Below are positions 56,935 to 64,000 of a DNA stretch of 64,000 nt, piece by piece (within the stretch, counting starts at the first letter, position 1; each line of letters starts with the position of its first letter). The translations under genes and the position numbers were made by a program. The stretch lies in assembly GCF_000332175.1 (NCBI RefSeq), contig NZ_KB235914.1, positions 3,964,868 to 4,028,867 of the forward strand, given 5' to 3'. The stretch comes from Pseudanabaena sp. PCC 6802. Its GTDB lineage: Bacteria > Cyanobacteriota > Cyanobacteriia > Pseudanabaenales > Pseudanabaenaceae. The notes under the pieces were generated by a model, which was not told the DNA's origin, did no database searches, and was given only the letters and a program-made list of their open reading frames with translations.

Positions 56935-58062
56935 ATGAAAATTCTCATTACTGGTGGAGCTGGCTTTATCGGCAAGTGGTTGATTGAGAAGATACCACCT
57001 GAAGTTGAGATTGTTGTCATAGACTCTCTAGACAAGCAAGTTCACCGCAAGTCTCAGGATTTTGCACCAGAGTTAATAGCACGTGCTAAATGCATTAAAG
57101 CCGACGTTCAAGAGATCGCCGATTACCGAGAGAGCGTAGAAGGGACGGATGTAATCGTTCATTTGGCAGCTCAAACTGGAACAGGTCAGTCAATGTATGA
57201 AATCAGCCGTTACGTGCAGGACAATGCAAATGGTACGGCAAAGTTACTTGAGTTGATTTCAGCGCTCGATCGCAAACCTCGTCGCATAGTCTTGTCTTCC
57301 AGTCGAGCAGTTTATGGTGATGGGGCTTATACCAACGGACAGAACGTCCTTTACCCCAAAGGGCGATCGCTAGAAAATTTACAACGAGGAATTTGGGAGG
57401 TTTGTGGCTCTGAAGGTGAAATATTAACGCCGTTGCCTATGCAGGAAACCCATCTCACCAAACCGACTTCTGTCTATGGCTTAACCAAACTATGGCAAGA
57501 GCAGTTACTAGAAAATTACTGCGAGAGCCAAGCGATCGATCTAGTGACGCTCCGTTTTCAGAATGTTTATGGCCCGAAGCAAGAACTAGGAAACCCATAC
57601 ACTGGGATTATTGGCATTTTCACCAATGCGATCTCGCAAGGCAGTCCGTTAGAAATTTTTGAAGATGGGCTGGTAACAAGAGATTTTGTATTCATCGGCG
57701 ATGTTGCTGATGCTGTAATTAAATGTGTCGCTGACACAAGACCGCTGACCACTACTATTAATGTAGGTAGCGGTCGAGCTGTTACTCTGATCGAAGTAGT
57801 AGAAACCATCGCCCAGCTTTTGCATAAAAAAGCAGACTTTAGTGTCTCAGGGCGTTTCCGTGTAGGGGATGTTCGCCATGCTGTTGCTGACATGAATCAC
57901 TATGAAACCATATTTGGGAAATGGCAACCCACATCTCTCAAAGCTGGACTAGCTCAATATCTTGAGTGGTATTTACATCAGGAGCCTCTTAACCCAAGTA
58001 CTTTACAAGCATCATTAAAAGAAATGGAGCAGAAAGGTTTGTTATTAGCTAAACATACTTAG
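56935..58062 (+). CDS. NAD-dependent epimerase, dTDP-L-rhamnose-4-epimerase-like
   Basis: A 375-residue extended SDR with NAD motif KILITGGAGFIGKWLIE. A ~45-residue insertion after SSSRAVYGDGAYT (residues ~122-165) is typical of dTDP-L-rhamnose 4-epimerases and contains the EVCGSEG remnant of their cysteine-bearing loop. VYGLTKLWQE near 178-187 is the YxxxK motif. The normal metal-like cysteines are mostly gone. It likely epimerises a 6-deoxyhexose. AGGA lies ~9 bases upstream of the ATG. Confidence 0.85.
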   Translation: MKILITGGAGFIGKWLIEKIPPEVEIVVIDSLDKQVHRKSQDFAPELIARAKCIKADVQEIADYRESVEGTDVIVHLAAQTGTGQSMYEISRYVQDNANGTAKLLELISALDRKPRRIVLSSSRAVYGDGAYTNGQNVLYPKGRSLENLQRGIWEVCGSEGEILTPLPMQETHLTKPTSVYGLTKLWQEQLLENYCESQAIDLVTLRFQNVYGPKQELGNPYTGIIGIFTNAISQGSPLEIFEDGLVTRDFVFIGDVADAVIKCVADTRPLTTTINVGSGRAVTLIEVVETIAQLLHKKADFSVSGRFRVGDVRHAVADMNHYETIFGKWQPTSLKAGLAQYLEWYLHQEPLNPSTLQASLKEMEQKGLLLAKHT

Positions 58063-58074
58063 GCTCTGAAAAAG

Positions 58075-59328
58075 ATGAAAGTTTTACACCTGAGTACTTC
58101 TGATGTTGACAACGGGGGGGCAAGAGCAGCTTACAGGTTACATCAAGGTCTACAATTGCTTGGCTGTTCTTCGCAAATGTTAGTGCGAGCTAAGTTCAGC
58201 CACGAAAATACGGTTATTGCCGAAAAGTCTTTACTAACCAAGCTAGCCCCCCCCATTTCTAGCTTTCCTCTGCGGATTTACCCCCAGCGTAATTCTGCCA
58301 TGTTCTCGCCACAGTGGTTTCCTGATGTACTAGAAAGAAGAGTCAAGCAACTCAATCCAGACATCATCAACCTTCATTGGGTTTGTAATGGGTATCTGCA
58401 AATTGAAACGCTTCCGAAATTTAGCAAACCTTTAGTATGGACCCTTCACGATATGTGGCCCTTTACTGGAGGGTGTGACTATATCAGAGATTGCGAAAAT
58501 TTTAAGGAATCTTGTGGAAATTGCCCGCAGCTACTAAGCAGATCGCCATGGGATCTTTCCCGTTGGGTATGGCAGCGAAAACATAAATCTTGGAAAAATG
58601 TAAACCTGACTGTTGTTGCAACTTCCTCATGGATGGCAGATTGCGCTCGATCGAGCTCGCTGTTCCAACATCTACGCATAGAAACAATTCCCCTTGGTCT
58701 TGATACGGAAAAATATAGGCTGATCGACAAACAGGTAGCCCGCAACTTACTAAATCTGCCTCAAGATAAACAACTCGTGCTTTTCGGTGCAGTTAACGCC
58801 ACCTCAGATCGAAGAAAAGGATTTCAGCTATTGCTGCCAGCTCTACAGCAACTTAGCAGTAGTGGATGGCAAGATCGTCTAGAACTAGTTGTTTTTGGTT
58901 CGTCAACGCCAGAACAATCGATTGATTTGGGTTTCAATACTCACTATCTGGGATTCGTACATGATGACATCGCGTTGGCATTAATCTATGCAGCAGCAGA
59001 TGTAGCGATCGTGCCATCAATTCAGGAGGCATTTGGACAAACTGCTTCTGAGTCTCTCTCCTGTGGTACCCCTGTTGTTGCTTTTAATACAACTGGACTG
59101 AAAGATATTGTCGATCACAAAAAGAATGGGTATCTTGCCACCCCTTTTGAAATTGAAGATCTGGCTAAAGGAATTGTTTGGGTTCTGGAAGACGTAGAAC
59201 GCCATCAAAAATTGCAGGACTCTGCCCGGGAGACAGGTTTACGGGACTTTGCTTCTAAAATTCAAGCTCGCCGCTATCTAACCTTATACGAAGAGATTTT
59301 AGGCGGCAGTAAACCAGGACGTACATAA
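58075..59328 (+). CDS. family 4 glycosyltransferase
   Basis: A 417-residue GT-B enzyme. MKVLHLSTSDVDNGGARAAYRLHQGLQLLG is the glycosyltransferase group 1 N-terminal pattern, LVWTLHDMWPFTGGCDYIRDC near 120-140 is typical, and QEAFGQTASESLSCGTPVVAF near 317-337 is the GT4 donor-binding E-x7-E. It starts 12 bases after the preceding stop and is in the same operon. Donor sugar unknown. Confidence 0.92.
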   Translation: MKVLHLSTSDVDNGGARAAYRLHQGLQLLGCSSQMLVRAKFSHENTVIAEKSLLTKLAPPISSFPLRIYPQRNSAMFSPQWFPDVLERRVKQLNPDIINLHWVCNGYLQIETLPKFSKPLVWTLHDMWPFTGGCDYIRDCENFKESCGNCPQLLSRSPWDLSRWVWQRKHKSWKNVNLTVVATSSWMADCARSSSLFQHLRIETIPLGLDTEKYRLIDKQVARNLLNLPQDKQLVLFGAVNATSDRRKGFQLLLPALQQLSSSGWQDRLELVVFGSSTPEQSIDLGFNTHYLGFVHDDIALALIYAAADVAIVPSIQEAFGQTASESLSCGTPVVAFNTTGLKDIVDHKKNGYLATPFEIEDLAKGIVWVLEDVERHQKLQDSARETGLRDFASKIQARRYLTLYEEILGGSKPGRT

Positions 59329-59356
59329 GTACAGAGAAATATTGCTAGCTAAGTTT

Positions 59357-60289
59357 ATGAAGTTAAATTCTCTACGATCGCATTTAAAGGCACTGCGGCC
59401 AAGACAATGGACAAAAAATTTAGTTGTATTTGCTGCACCTCTGTTTGCTTTTGAAATTTCAACTAAATCACTATTTGGAGGCTTATTGGCATTCTGCCTT
59501 TTTTGCGCAGCTTCTAGTAGTTTTTACCTGCTTAACGATATTTTTGATGTCAAATCCGATCGCCAGCACCCGGTTAAATGTAAACGCCCAATAGCATCTG
59601 GTGCCGTAGCAATTCCAACTGCGATCGCCATGGCAGCGATCCTCTTAATAACTGCACTGGCTATAGGTTGGTGGAATTCAACAGGTTTAGGGTTAGCAAT
59701 TCTTTGTTATGCCCTTTTGCAGGTTGCCTATAACCTCCGGCTCAAACATACAGTAATTTTGGATGTTATCGCGATCTCAAGTGGATTTATTCTCAGAGCA
59801 TTTGCGGGTGCTGCCGCTACCGATATTGTACTGTCTTCTTGGTTCCTGCTCTGTACTGCCATGCTAGCTCTATTTTTAGGAATTGAGAAGCGAAAAGCAG
59901 AGCTGAGACTTTCAGAGCTAAGAGGCGGTAAATCTCGTTCAGTTCTCCATCGTTATTCTCTTCCCTTGCTAAGCAGAATGGAAAGTGTCGTAACCAATGG
60001 CACGATTATTACCTATGCACTGTGGAGTTCTGGCCCCTTGGTGCGAGGTGCCTCTACAGCTTGGATGATGTTGACATTACCTTTTGTGTTGTATGGAGTC
60101 TTTCGCTATCAATTGCTAAGCGATCCCCAGGAGATCGCTCGCCGTAACAATGAGAGTGAAAGTGGAGGACAAACTGAGCGCCCAGAAGAAGTTCTACTGG
60201 GTGATAAGCCATTATTGCTAACCGTAATGGCTTGGGTAGCAACAACGTTTAGTATTTTATTTTTAAAACGATATGGATATATATCCTGA
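59357..60289 (+). CDS. UbiA-family polyprenyl-phosphate phosphoribosyltransferase (DPPR synthase-like)
   Basis: A 310-residue polytopic membrane enzyme. HLKALRPRQWTKNLVVFAAP is the start typical of decaprenyl-phosphate phosphoribosyltransferases. SSFYLLNDIFDVKSDRQHP holds the first Asp motif and KRPIASGAV follows; GIEKRKAELRLSEL near 173-186 is the second loop. This family transfers 5-phosphoribose from PRPP to a polyprenyl phosphate, the first step to lipid-linked pentoses such as decaprenyl-phosphoryl arabinose. A TTG at 59342 is an alternative start. The adjacent HAD phosphatase fits removal of the 5-phosphate. Confidence 0.85.
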   Translation: MKLNSLRSHLKALRPRQWTKNLVVFAAPLFAFEISTKSLFGGLLAFCLFCAASSSFYLLNDIFDVKSDRQHPVKCKRPIASGAVAIPTAIAMAAILLITALAIGWWNSTGLGLAILCYALLQVAYNLRLKHTVILDVIAISSGFILRAFAGAAATDIVLSSWFLLCTAMLALFLGIEKRKAELRLSELRGGKSRSVLHRYSLPLLSRMESVVTNGTIITYALWSSGPLVRGASTAWMMLTLPFVLYGVFRYQLLSDPQEIARRNNESESGGQTERPEEVLLGDKPLLLTVMAWVATTFSILFLKRYGYIS

Positions 60290-60382
60290 ATATTTTCTGA
60301 CAGCCAGAGTGATAGCAATCTGCAGGCTGTTTAAGAGACAATACTTTGAGGTGTATGCCAACTTACCTTTTGTGAAGAGTAA

Positions 60383-60976
60383 ATGTTAAATAGTTTAACT
60401 ATCATCCTCAAAAAACTCCTGTTCTTTATTCCACAATTCTCATTACGGCAATCAAGTGAGAGAATTCAAAAGAGGCAAGCGGCATATCTTCCAAGTCAGG
60501 CAGATATATTAGCTTCTATCGATCTGAGTTGCTTAATATCATTTGGAATTTGTGGGGTTATTCTCGACCTGGATAATACCATTGTCTCTGAAGACGATCG
60601 CTACCTGTCTCCCAATGCCGAAATTTGGATCGAGCAAGCCAAGGGTAACAACATCAAATTTTTTTTGTTGTCGAATGGTAAGAAGCGTTATCGTGTCGAA
60701 TATTGGTCGGCACGTTTGGATATACCAGCGATCAGCCCAGCTAGAAAACCGTTCCCTAAAGCATTTCGAAGAGCTATAAAGCATATGCAGCTTCAACCCA
60801 AACAGGTTGCTGTAATTGGAGATAGCCGCCATACTGACGTTTTGGGGGCATGGCTGGCGGGGTGTACGAGCATTCAAGTTGCGTCCCTACCCCATCCACC
60901 TCGTTGGTGGGAAAAACTGCTAGGAAAATACGTGCAAAAACCTTATCCTAAAGGTCTTAGTCTTTGGAATTTTTAA
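60383..60976 (+). CDS. YqeG-family HAD-IIIA phosphatase
   Basis: A 197-residue HAD phosphatase. GVILDLDNTIVSED near residues 59-72 holds the nucleophile Asp, FFLLSNGK near 93-100 is motif II, the Lys of ARKPFPKAF near 116-124 is motif III, and VIGDSRHTDVLGA near 143-155 is motif IV. Relatives dephosphorylate phosphatidylglycerol phosphate or other lipid and sugar phosphates. It follows the UbiA-type gene by 93 bases and could dephosphorylate its product. The N-terminus is basic and may touch the membrane. Confidence 0.88.
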   Translation: MLNSLTIILKKLLFFIPQFSLRQSSERIQKRQAAYLPSQADILASIDLSCLISFGICGVILDLDNTIVSEDDRYLSPNAEIWIEQAKGNNIKFFLLSNGKKRYRVEYWSARLDIPAISPARKPFPKAFRRAIKHMQLQPKQVAVIGDSRHTDVLGAWLAGCTSIQVASLPHPPRWWEKLLGKYVQKPYPKGLSLWNF

Positions 60977-61011
60977 CCATTTGACTCCTACAAGCGAAAT
61001 TGAGTTTTCTC

Positions 61012-61350
61012 ATGCCAAGTTATCTTTTACCGAGTTTACTGATTCTGATCACCGTTGGGTTAAATACTTTAGCACAATATCTGCTAAAACTCGGCTCTGG
61101 TCAAAATCTCCTGAACCTCTACTTAGTGGGGGGACTTTTTGCTTATGGATTAAGCACAATTTTCTATATCCTGGTTTTGGGTAAATTAAATTTATCTGTT
61201 GCCTATCCTATTGCAATTGGGTTGACTGTTACGTGCACCACCATTACTGGTGCAACTCTTCTAGGAGAAAAGGTAACTACTGTACAATGGTTTGGCATAG
61301 GGTTGATGTTAAGTGGGATTTCTGCAATCGCTTCTGGAGTCAAACAATAA
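61012..61350 (+). CDS. SMR/EamA-type small membrane transporter
   Basis: A 112-residue protein with four hydrophobic segments. GKLNLSVAYPIAIGLTVTCTTITGATLLGEKVTTVQWFGIGLMLSGI is the typical EmrE/ArnE-like C-terminal half. The family exports drugs or flips undecaprenyl-linked sugars. Beside the UbiA and phosphatase genes, a flippase role for a lipid-linked sugar is plausible. The ATG at 61012 is preferred over an in-frame TTG at 61000. No strong ribosome binding site is visible. Confidence 0.85.
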   Translation: MPSYLLPSLLILITVGLNTLAQYLLKLGSGQNLLNLYLVGGLFAYGLSTIFYILVLGKLNLSVAYPIAIGLTVTCTTITGATLLGEKVTTVQWFGIGLMLSGISAIASGVKQ

Positions 61351-61405
61351 TTAACTTGCTACTCTCGATTAATTTGTGCAACAGCAGAAATAGCAATTAT
61401 TGATT

Positions 61406-62554
61406 ATGATCGATCCTTTAGCTCAGCACGAATCGCAAGAAGAGAAACAATTAAAATTACCCCTAAAACAAACATCAAAATTTCATGGGTTTGATTTTTT
61501 GCGTGCCATTTTTTCAGTTGCAATAGTAGCAGATCACGCTGGTCTTTTTACTTTAGCAACTGTGCAAGGAGTAGATACGCTAACGAACCTGCTATATGGC
61601 AATTTTAGTTATCTTGCCGTTCCAACTTTTTTTCAAATTTCTCTCTTTTTGTTTTATTTCAAAAGTAAAAAAGTAGAGTTTCGTAGATTTTTTCAAAAAA
61701 GAATTATTAGACTGATCTCTCTTTATCTTTTTTGGGTTAGTCTTTTTGTATTGCTGAGGTTTTTATTTAAAGGAGGAAATGCTGGAACTGCTCAATTTGC
61801 ACCTATATCAGTAAGGGGATGGATAGAATTTATTGTAAGTGGTTGTAATTCCCCATTTTACTTCTTTTTTTCACTAATTTTCACAACCATTCTCGCAGCT
61901 CTTATAGCTTTATTTTTTAAAGCCTCGGAAAATAATTCAATAAGAGTGATTTACTTTTTGTTTGTTATCTCTTGTATTCTAATATTTCTCTTTTCGATAT
62001 TCGATCCAATTATTAGTAATAGTTATATTGGCGATCGAGAATCATCGCTTGTACAGACAATATCCGGTATTGCTCAGTGGGATTATAATCCCCTCAATTT
62101 CCTACCCTATGTTTTTAGCGCTGCTATTGTTGTACATGAGTTGGATCGGGGCAAGCTTGAAGAAATAACTCCACTATTCCAACTGAAACTATGGAGTTTA
62201 TTAACCTTATTTTTAATATTTACTTTGTTAGAGTGGATACTACTTGCAAGTTTAGTTCACTATTCCAGACTGTCGCTTGTTTTTGGTTCTTGGCTCCTCT
62301 TGTACCTTGCCTTGCTAACAACTAGGCAAGTCCCTTGTGTTGTTAAACTAATCTCAGACTGTTCTTTGGGACTCTACGCACTTCATTTATTTTTTACACA
62401 TATTCTCTTTGCGGAGAATACAAGCTTTCTGCACGCACTTAGCGCTCTAGTCCCCGGTCTAGATATATTAGTCGAGTTCTTACTGGCTTTAATCGGTTCG
62501 ATTGCCCTAACACTTCTTCTAAAGAAGATCGAAGGTTTGAAAAATTTTGTTTAA
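61406..62554 (+). CDS. acyltransferase family 3 (OafA/WecH-like) membrane protein
   Basis: A 382-residue integral membrane acyltransferase with about ten hydrophobic segments. KFHGFDFLRAIFSVAIVADHAGLF near residues 26-49 includes the conserved Arg and His of the family. It probably acetylates the glycan or a lipid-linked precursor. The gene is AT-rich, contains many TTT/ATT codons and has no GCGATCGC octamer, suggesting foreign origin. The start at 61406 lacks a clear ribosome binding site; a TTG at 61400 is an alternative. Confidence 0.85.
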   Translation: MIDPLAQHESQEEKQLKLPLKQTSKFHGFDFLRAIFSVAIVADHAGLFTLATVQGVDTLTNLLYGNFSYLAVPTFFQISLFLFYFKSKKVEFRRFFQKRIIRLISLYLFWVSLFVLLRFLFKGGNAGTAQFAPISVRGWIEFIVSGCNSPFYFFFSLIFTTILAALIALFFKASENNSIRVIYFLFVISCILIFLFSIFDPIISNSYIGDRESSLVQTISGIAQWDYNPLNFLPYVFSAAIVVHELDRGKLEEITPLFQLKLWSLLTLFLIFTLLEWILLASLVHYSRLSLVFGSWLLLYLALLTTRQVPCVVKLISDCSLGLYALHLFFTHILFAENTSFLHALSALVPGLDILVEFLLALIGSIALTLLLKKIEGLKNFV

Positions 62555-62633
62555 AGTATTAAGTAGTTAAAATTTTAGGGCTTAGGAGTAGTTACTGCGT
62601 CACTGCGATTGAATAACTGAAATATTAAATATA

Positions 62634-63236
62634 ATGAACCCTCGATTAATTCTAAAATCTATAATATGGTGCTATCAAAAGTATAGATTAGGTGCAATTG
62701 GACAAAAAACCAATGTGAGTGTTTTTGCCGACTTTCTTGGCGACAGAAAAAAAATATTTTTGGGGCAAGAGATCACAATATGTAAGTATGCCACTTTGGA
62801 AGTCGATCCGTCGGATACCGATCGCTCGAAGATTATTATTGGCGATCGCACGCTAATTAGTTCATTTGCAATTCTTCGTACCTATGGCGGCACGATTAAA
62901 ATCGGAAGCTCATCTTTTGTGAATTCCTTCTCGGTGCTCTATGGACATGGAGATCTCACAATTGGCAACGGTTGTTTGATCGGGCCGCAAGTAACAATCG
63001 TTCCAGTCAACTATGGTTTTCAAGACCGCAATATCCCGTTTAGGGAACAAATTCCCAGCTTAAAAGGAATTGTAATTGAAGATGATGTATGGATTGGCGC
63101 AGGAGTAACAATTTTAGATGGGTGCATAGTTGGAAAAGGTTCTGTTATTGGCGCGGGAGCAGTAGTAACTAAAAGTGTGGAACCTTACTCAATAGTTGCT
63201 GGCGTTCCAGCCAAGAAAATCGGGAGCCGAGAGTAA
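62634..63236 (+). CDS. hexapeptide-repeat acyltransferase
   Basis: A 200-residue left-handed beta-helix enzyme. Hexapeptide repeats include IIIGDRTLISSFAIL, IKIGSSSFVNSFSVL, LTIGNGCLIGPQVTI and IVIEDDVWIGAGVTILDGCIVGKGSVIGAGAVVTKSV, ending with the standard VAGVPAKKIG. Members O- or N-acetylate sugars. The unusual N-terminal ~65 residues precede the helix. It lies 80 bases after the acyltransferase-3 gene. Confidence 0.92.
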   Translation: MNPRLILKSIIWCYQKYRLGAIGQKTNVSVFADFLGDRKKIFLGQEITICKYATLEVDPSDTDRSKIIIGDRTLISSFAILRTYGGTIKIGSSSFVNSFSVLYGHGDLTIGNGCLIGPQVTIVPVNYGFQDRNIPFREQIPSLKGIVIEDDVWIGAGVTILDGCIVGKGSVIGAGAVVTKSVEPYSIVAGVPAKKIGSRE

Positions 63237-63252
63237 ACAAGATCGGGTGAAG

Positions 63253-64000
63253 ATGAACGGGATAAACGGAAAAGTAATGAATTTAAAGTTAGTGACTTTA
63301 CCACTGGTAAAGCATATTCGCCAGTATCGGATCGATATTGCGATCGCTATAAGTTTGTCGATTGCGATCGCAATTGCCACCTATTTCGGTACCTATGCAA
63401 TTCCTGACCCCATTTTTACCGATTTTTACGCTCAAGATGTCTGGTTCGGCAGCGATATTCCCACTGTGTTTGGGAATATCACTAGTGTAAACAGCGATTT
63501 TGGCCGCAATAACAAGCATCCCCTGTTTCCTCTGCTAGTCTTTCCATTAGTCTTTGCCGTAAGTAAGCTTTTTCACCTCGAGCCGCTCTCAGCAGCGAGA
63601 ATTGTAGCGGTTGGTGTGTCCGTGCTGTGGGTTAGCTCGCTCTATGCTCTATTCAGAGTTATGGGCTGCTATCGACTCGATGCCACTTTATTTAGTCTCG
63701 TAGGTGCAGTCAGTGCGGCAGGAATTTTTTGGCTCGTCATTCCCGAATCGTTTTCCTTTGGCTCTCTAACTATTATCCTGGGCTTAGTATTTGTTGCTTT
63801 AACCCAATTTCGTTCGCTGTCTACTGCTTGGTACGTTGCAGTCAATGTCCTCACGGTTAGCATTACGATCACAAATTGGATGGTTGGGATTCTCGCTACG
63901 TTTGCAAATCATCGCTGGCGCAAAATGCTTCAGATCCTGGCTATTTCTTTACTAGTAGCAACAGGGCTATGGATTTTGCAACGGATTGTCTTTACCAATT
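63253..64000 (+). CDS. polytopic membrane protein, possible membrane glycosyltransferase, cut by window edge
   Basis: About 249 codons are visible, open to the right edge. Hydrophobic segments lie near residues ~25-45, ~96-112, ~118-140, ~150-175 and ~200-225 (for example YRIDIAIAISLSIAIAIATYFGTY). The periplasmic stretch DPIFTDFYAQDVWFGSDIPTVFGN precedes the second helix. The shape resembles GT39/dolichyl-phosphate-mannose transferase-like or glycan polymerase proteins, but no diagnostic motif is visible, so no function is claimed. ATG at 63253 or 63277 are both in frame, with a weak ribosome binding site for either. Confidence 0.6.
   Translation, partial: MNGINGKVMNLKLVTLPLVKHIRQYRIDIAIAISLSIAIAIATYFGTYAIPDPIFTDFYAQDVWFGSDIPTVFGNITSVNSDFGRNNKHPLFPLLVFPLVFAVSKLFHLEPLSAARIVAVGVSVLWVSSLYALFRVMGCYRLDATLFSLVGAVSAAGIFWLVIPESFSFGSLTIILGLVFVALTQFRSLSTAWYVAVNVLTVSITITNWMVGILATFANHRWRKMLQILAISLLVATGLWILQRIVFTN

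Overview
The window is cyanobacterial chromosome. The evidence is the frequent HIP1 octamer (GCGATCGC) through most of it, a plastid-type Ycf46 ATPase, an ndhC-ndhK-ndhJ operon, a phycobilin-pathway heme oxygenase, a cyanobacterial PsbQ and an MEP-pathway dxs. Genus cannot be fixed by reading alone. I saw no tRNA, rRNA, CRISPR array or prophage. Both ends cut genes: an SNF2 helicase on the left and a polytopic membrane protein on the right.

About 0-25.9 kb is mixed housekeeping. It holds the SNF2 helicase, a ferredoxin fused to a cyclase-fold domain that has lost both metal-binding aspartates, two sugar ABC permeases, an Rpn-type nuclease, rpmF, ycf46, a methyltransferase, a transketolase/phosphoketolase-like enzyme, an AtzF-C-like protein, dxs, an ABM protein, an SMP-30-like protein with an AraC regulator, a VOC protein, a P2-type cation ATPase with Na,K-ATPase-like motifs, a DUF192 lipoprotein, a GH57 glucan enzyme, a ComFB protein and a geranylgeranyl-reductase-family flavoprotein.

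At 25.9-27.5 kb an IS5-type element of 875 bp sits inside a DUF4760-type membrane-protein gene. The 3-bp target duplication is intact and both halves of the host gene can be rejoined in frame, so the insertion looks recent. The next 680 bp hold no recognised gene, only a well-placed ribosome binding site with a 13-codon ORF, a hairpin and a short tandem repeat. Heme oxygenase follows (minus strand), divergent from ndhC-ndhK-ndhJ and a DJ-1 family gene. PsbQ and a 1236-residue hybrid histidine kinase follow on the minus strand.

About 35.9 kb to the right edge is one long plus-strand polysaccharide island. It opens with a Wzc-like tyrosine kinase. A CDP-deoxysugar module follows (RfbG, C-methyltransferase, 3,5-epimerase, DUF4910 protein, RfbF), probably making a C-methyl-branched 6-deoxyhexose. 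Next come glycosyltransferases, a PIG-L deacetylase, a membrane-anchored DUF4038 glycosidase and a HepA/MsbA-like ABC exporter. The third block has a GMC oxidoreductase, two SDR epimerases, a Gfo/Idh dehydrogenase, a rhamnosyltransferase-like protein, GT4, a UbiA-type polyprenyl-phosphate phosphoribosyltransferase, a HAD phosphatase, an SMR-type small transporter and two acyltransferases. I infer that the island builds and exports a modified surface glycan, and that the third block may also make a polyprenyl-phosphate-linked pentose donor. HIP1 sites are sparse over much of the island, which suggests partly foreign origin.
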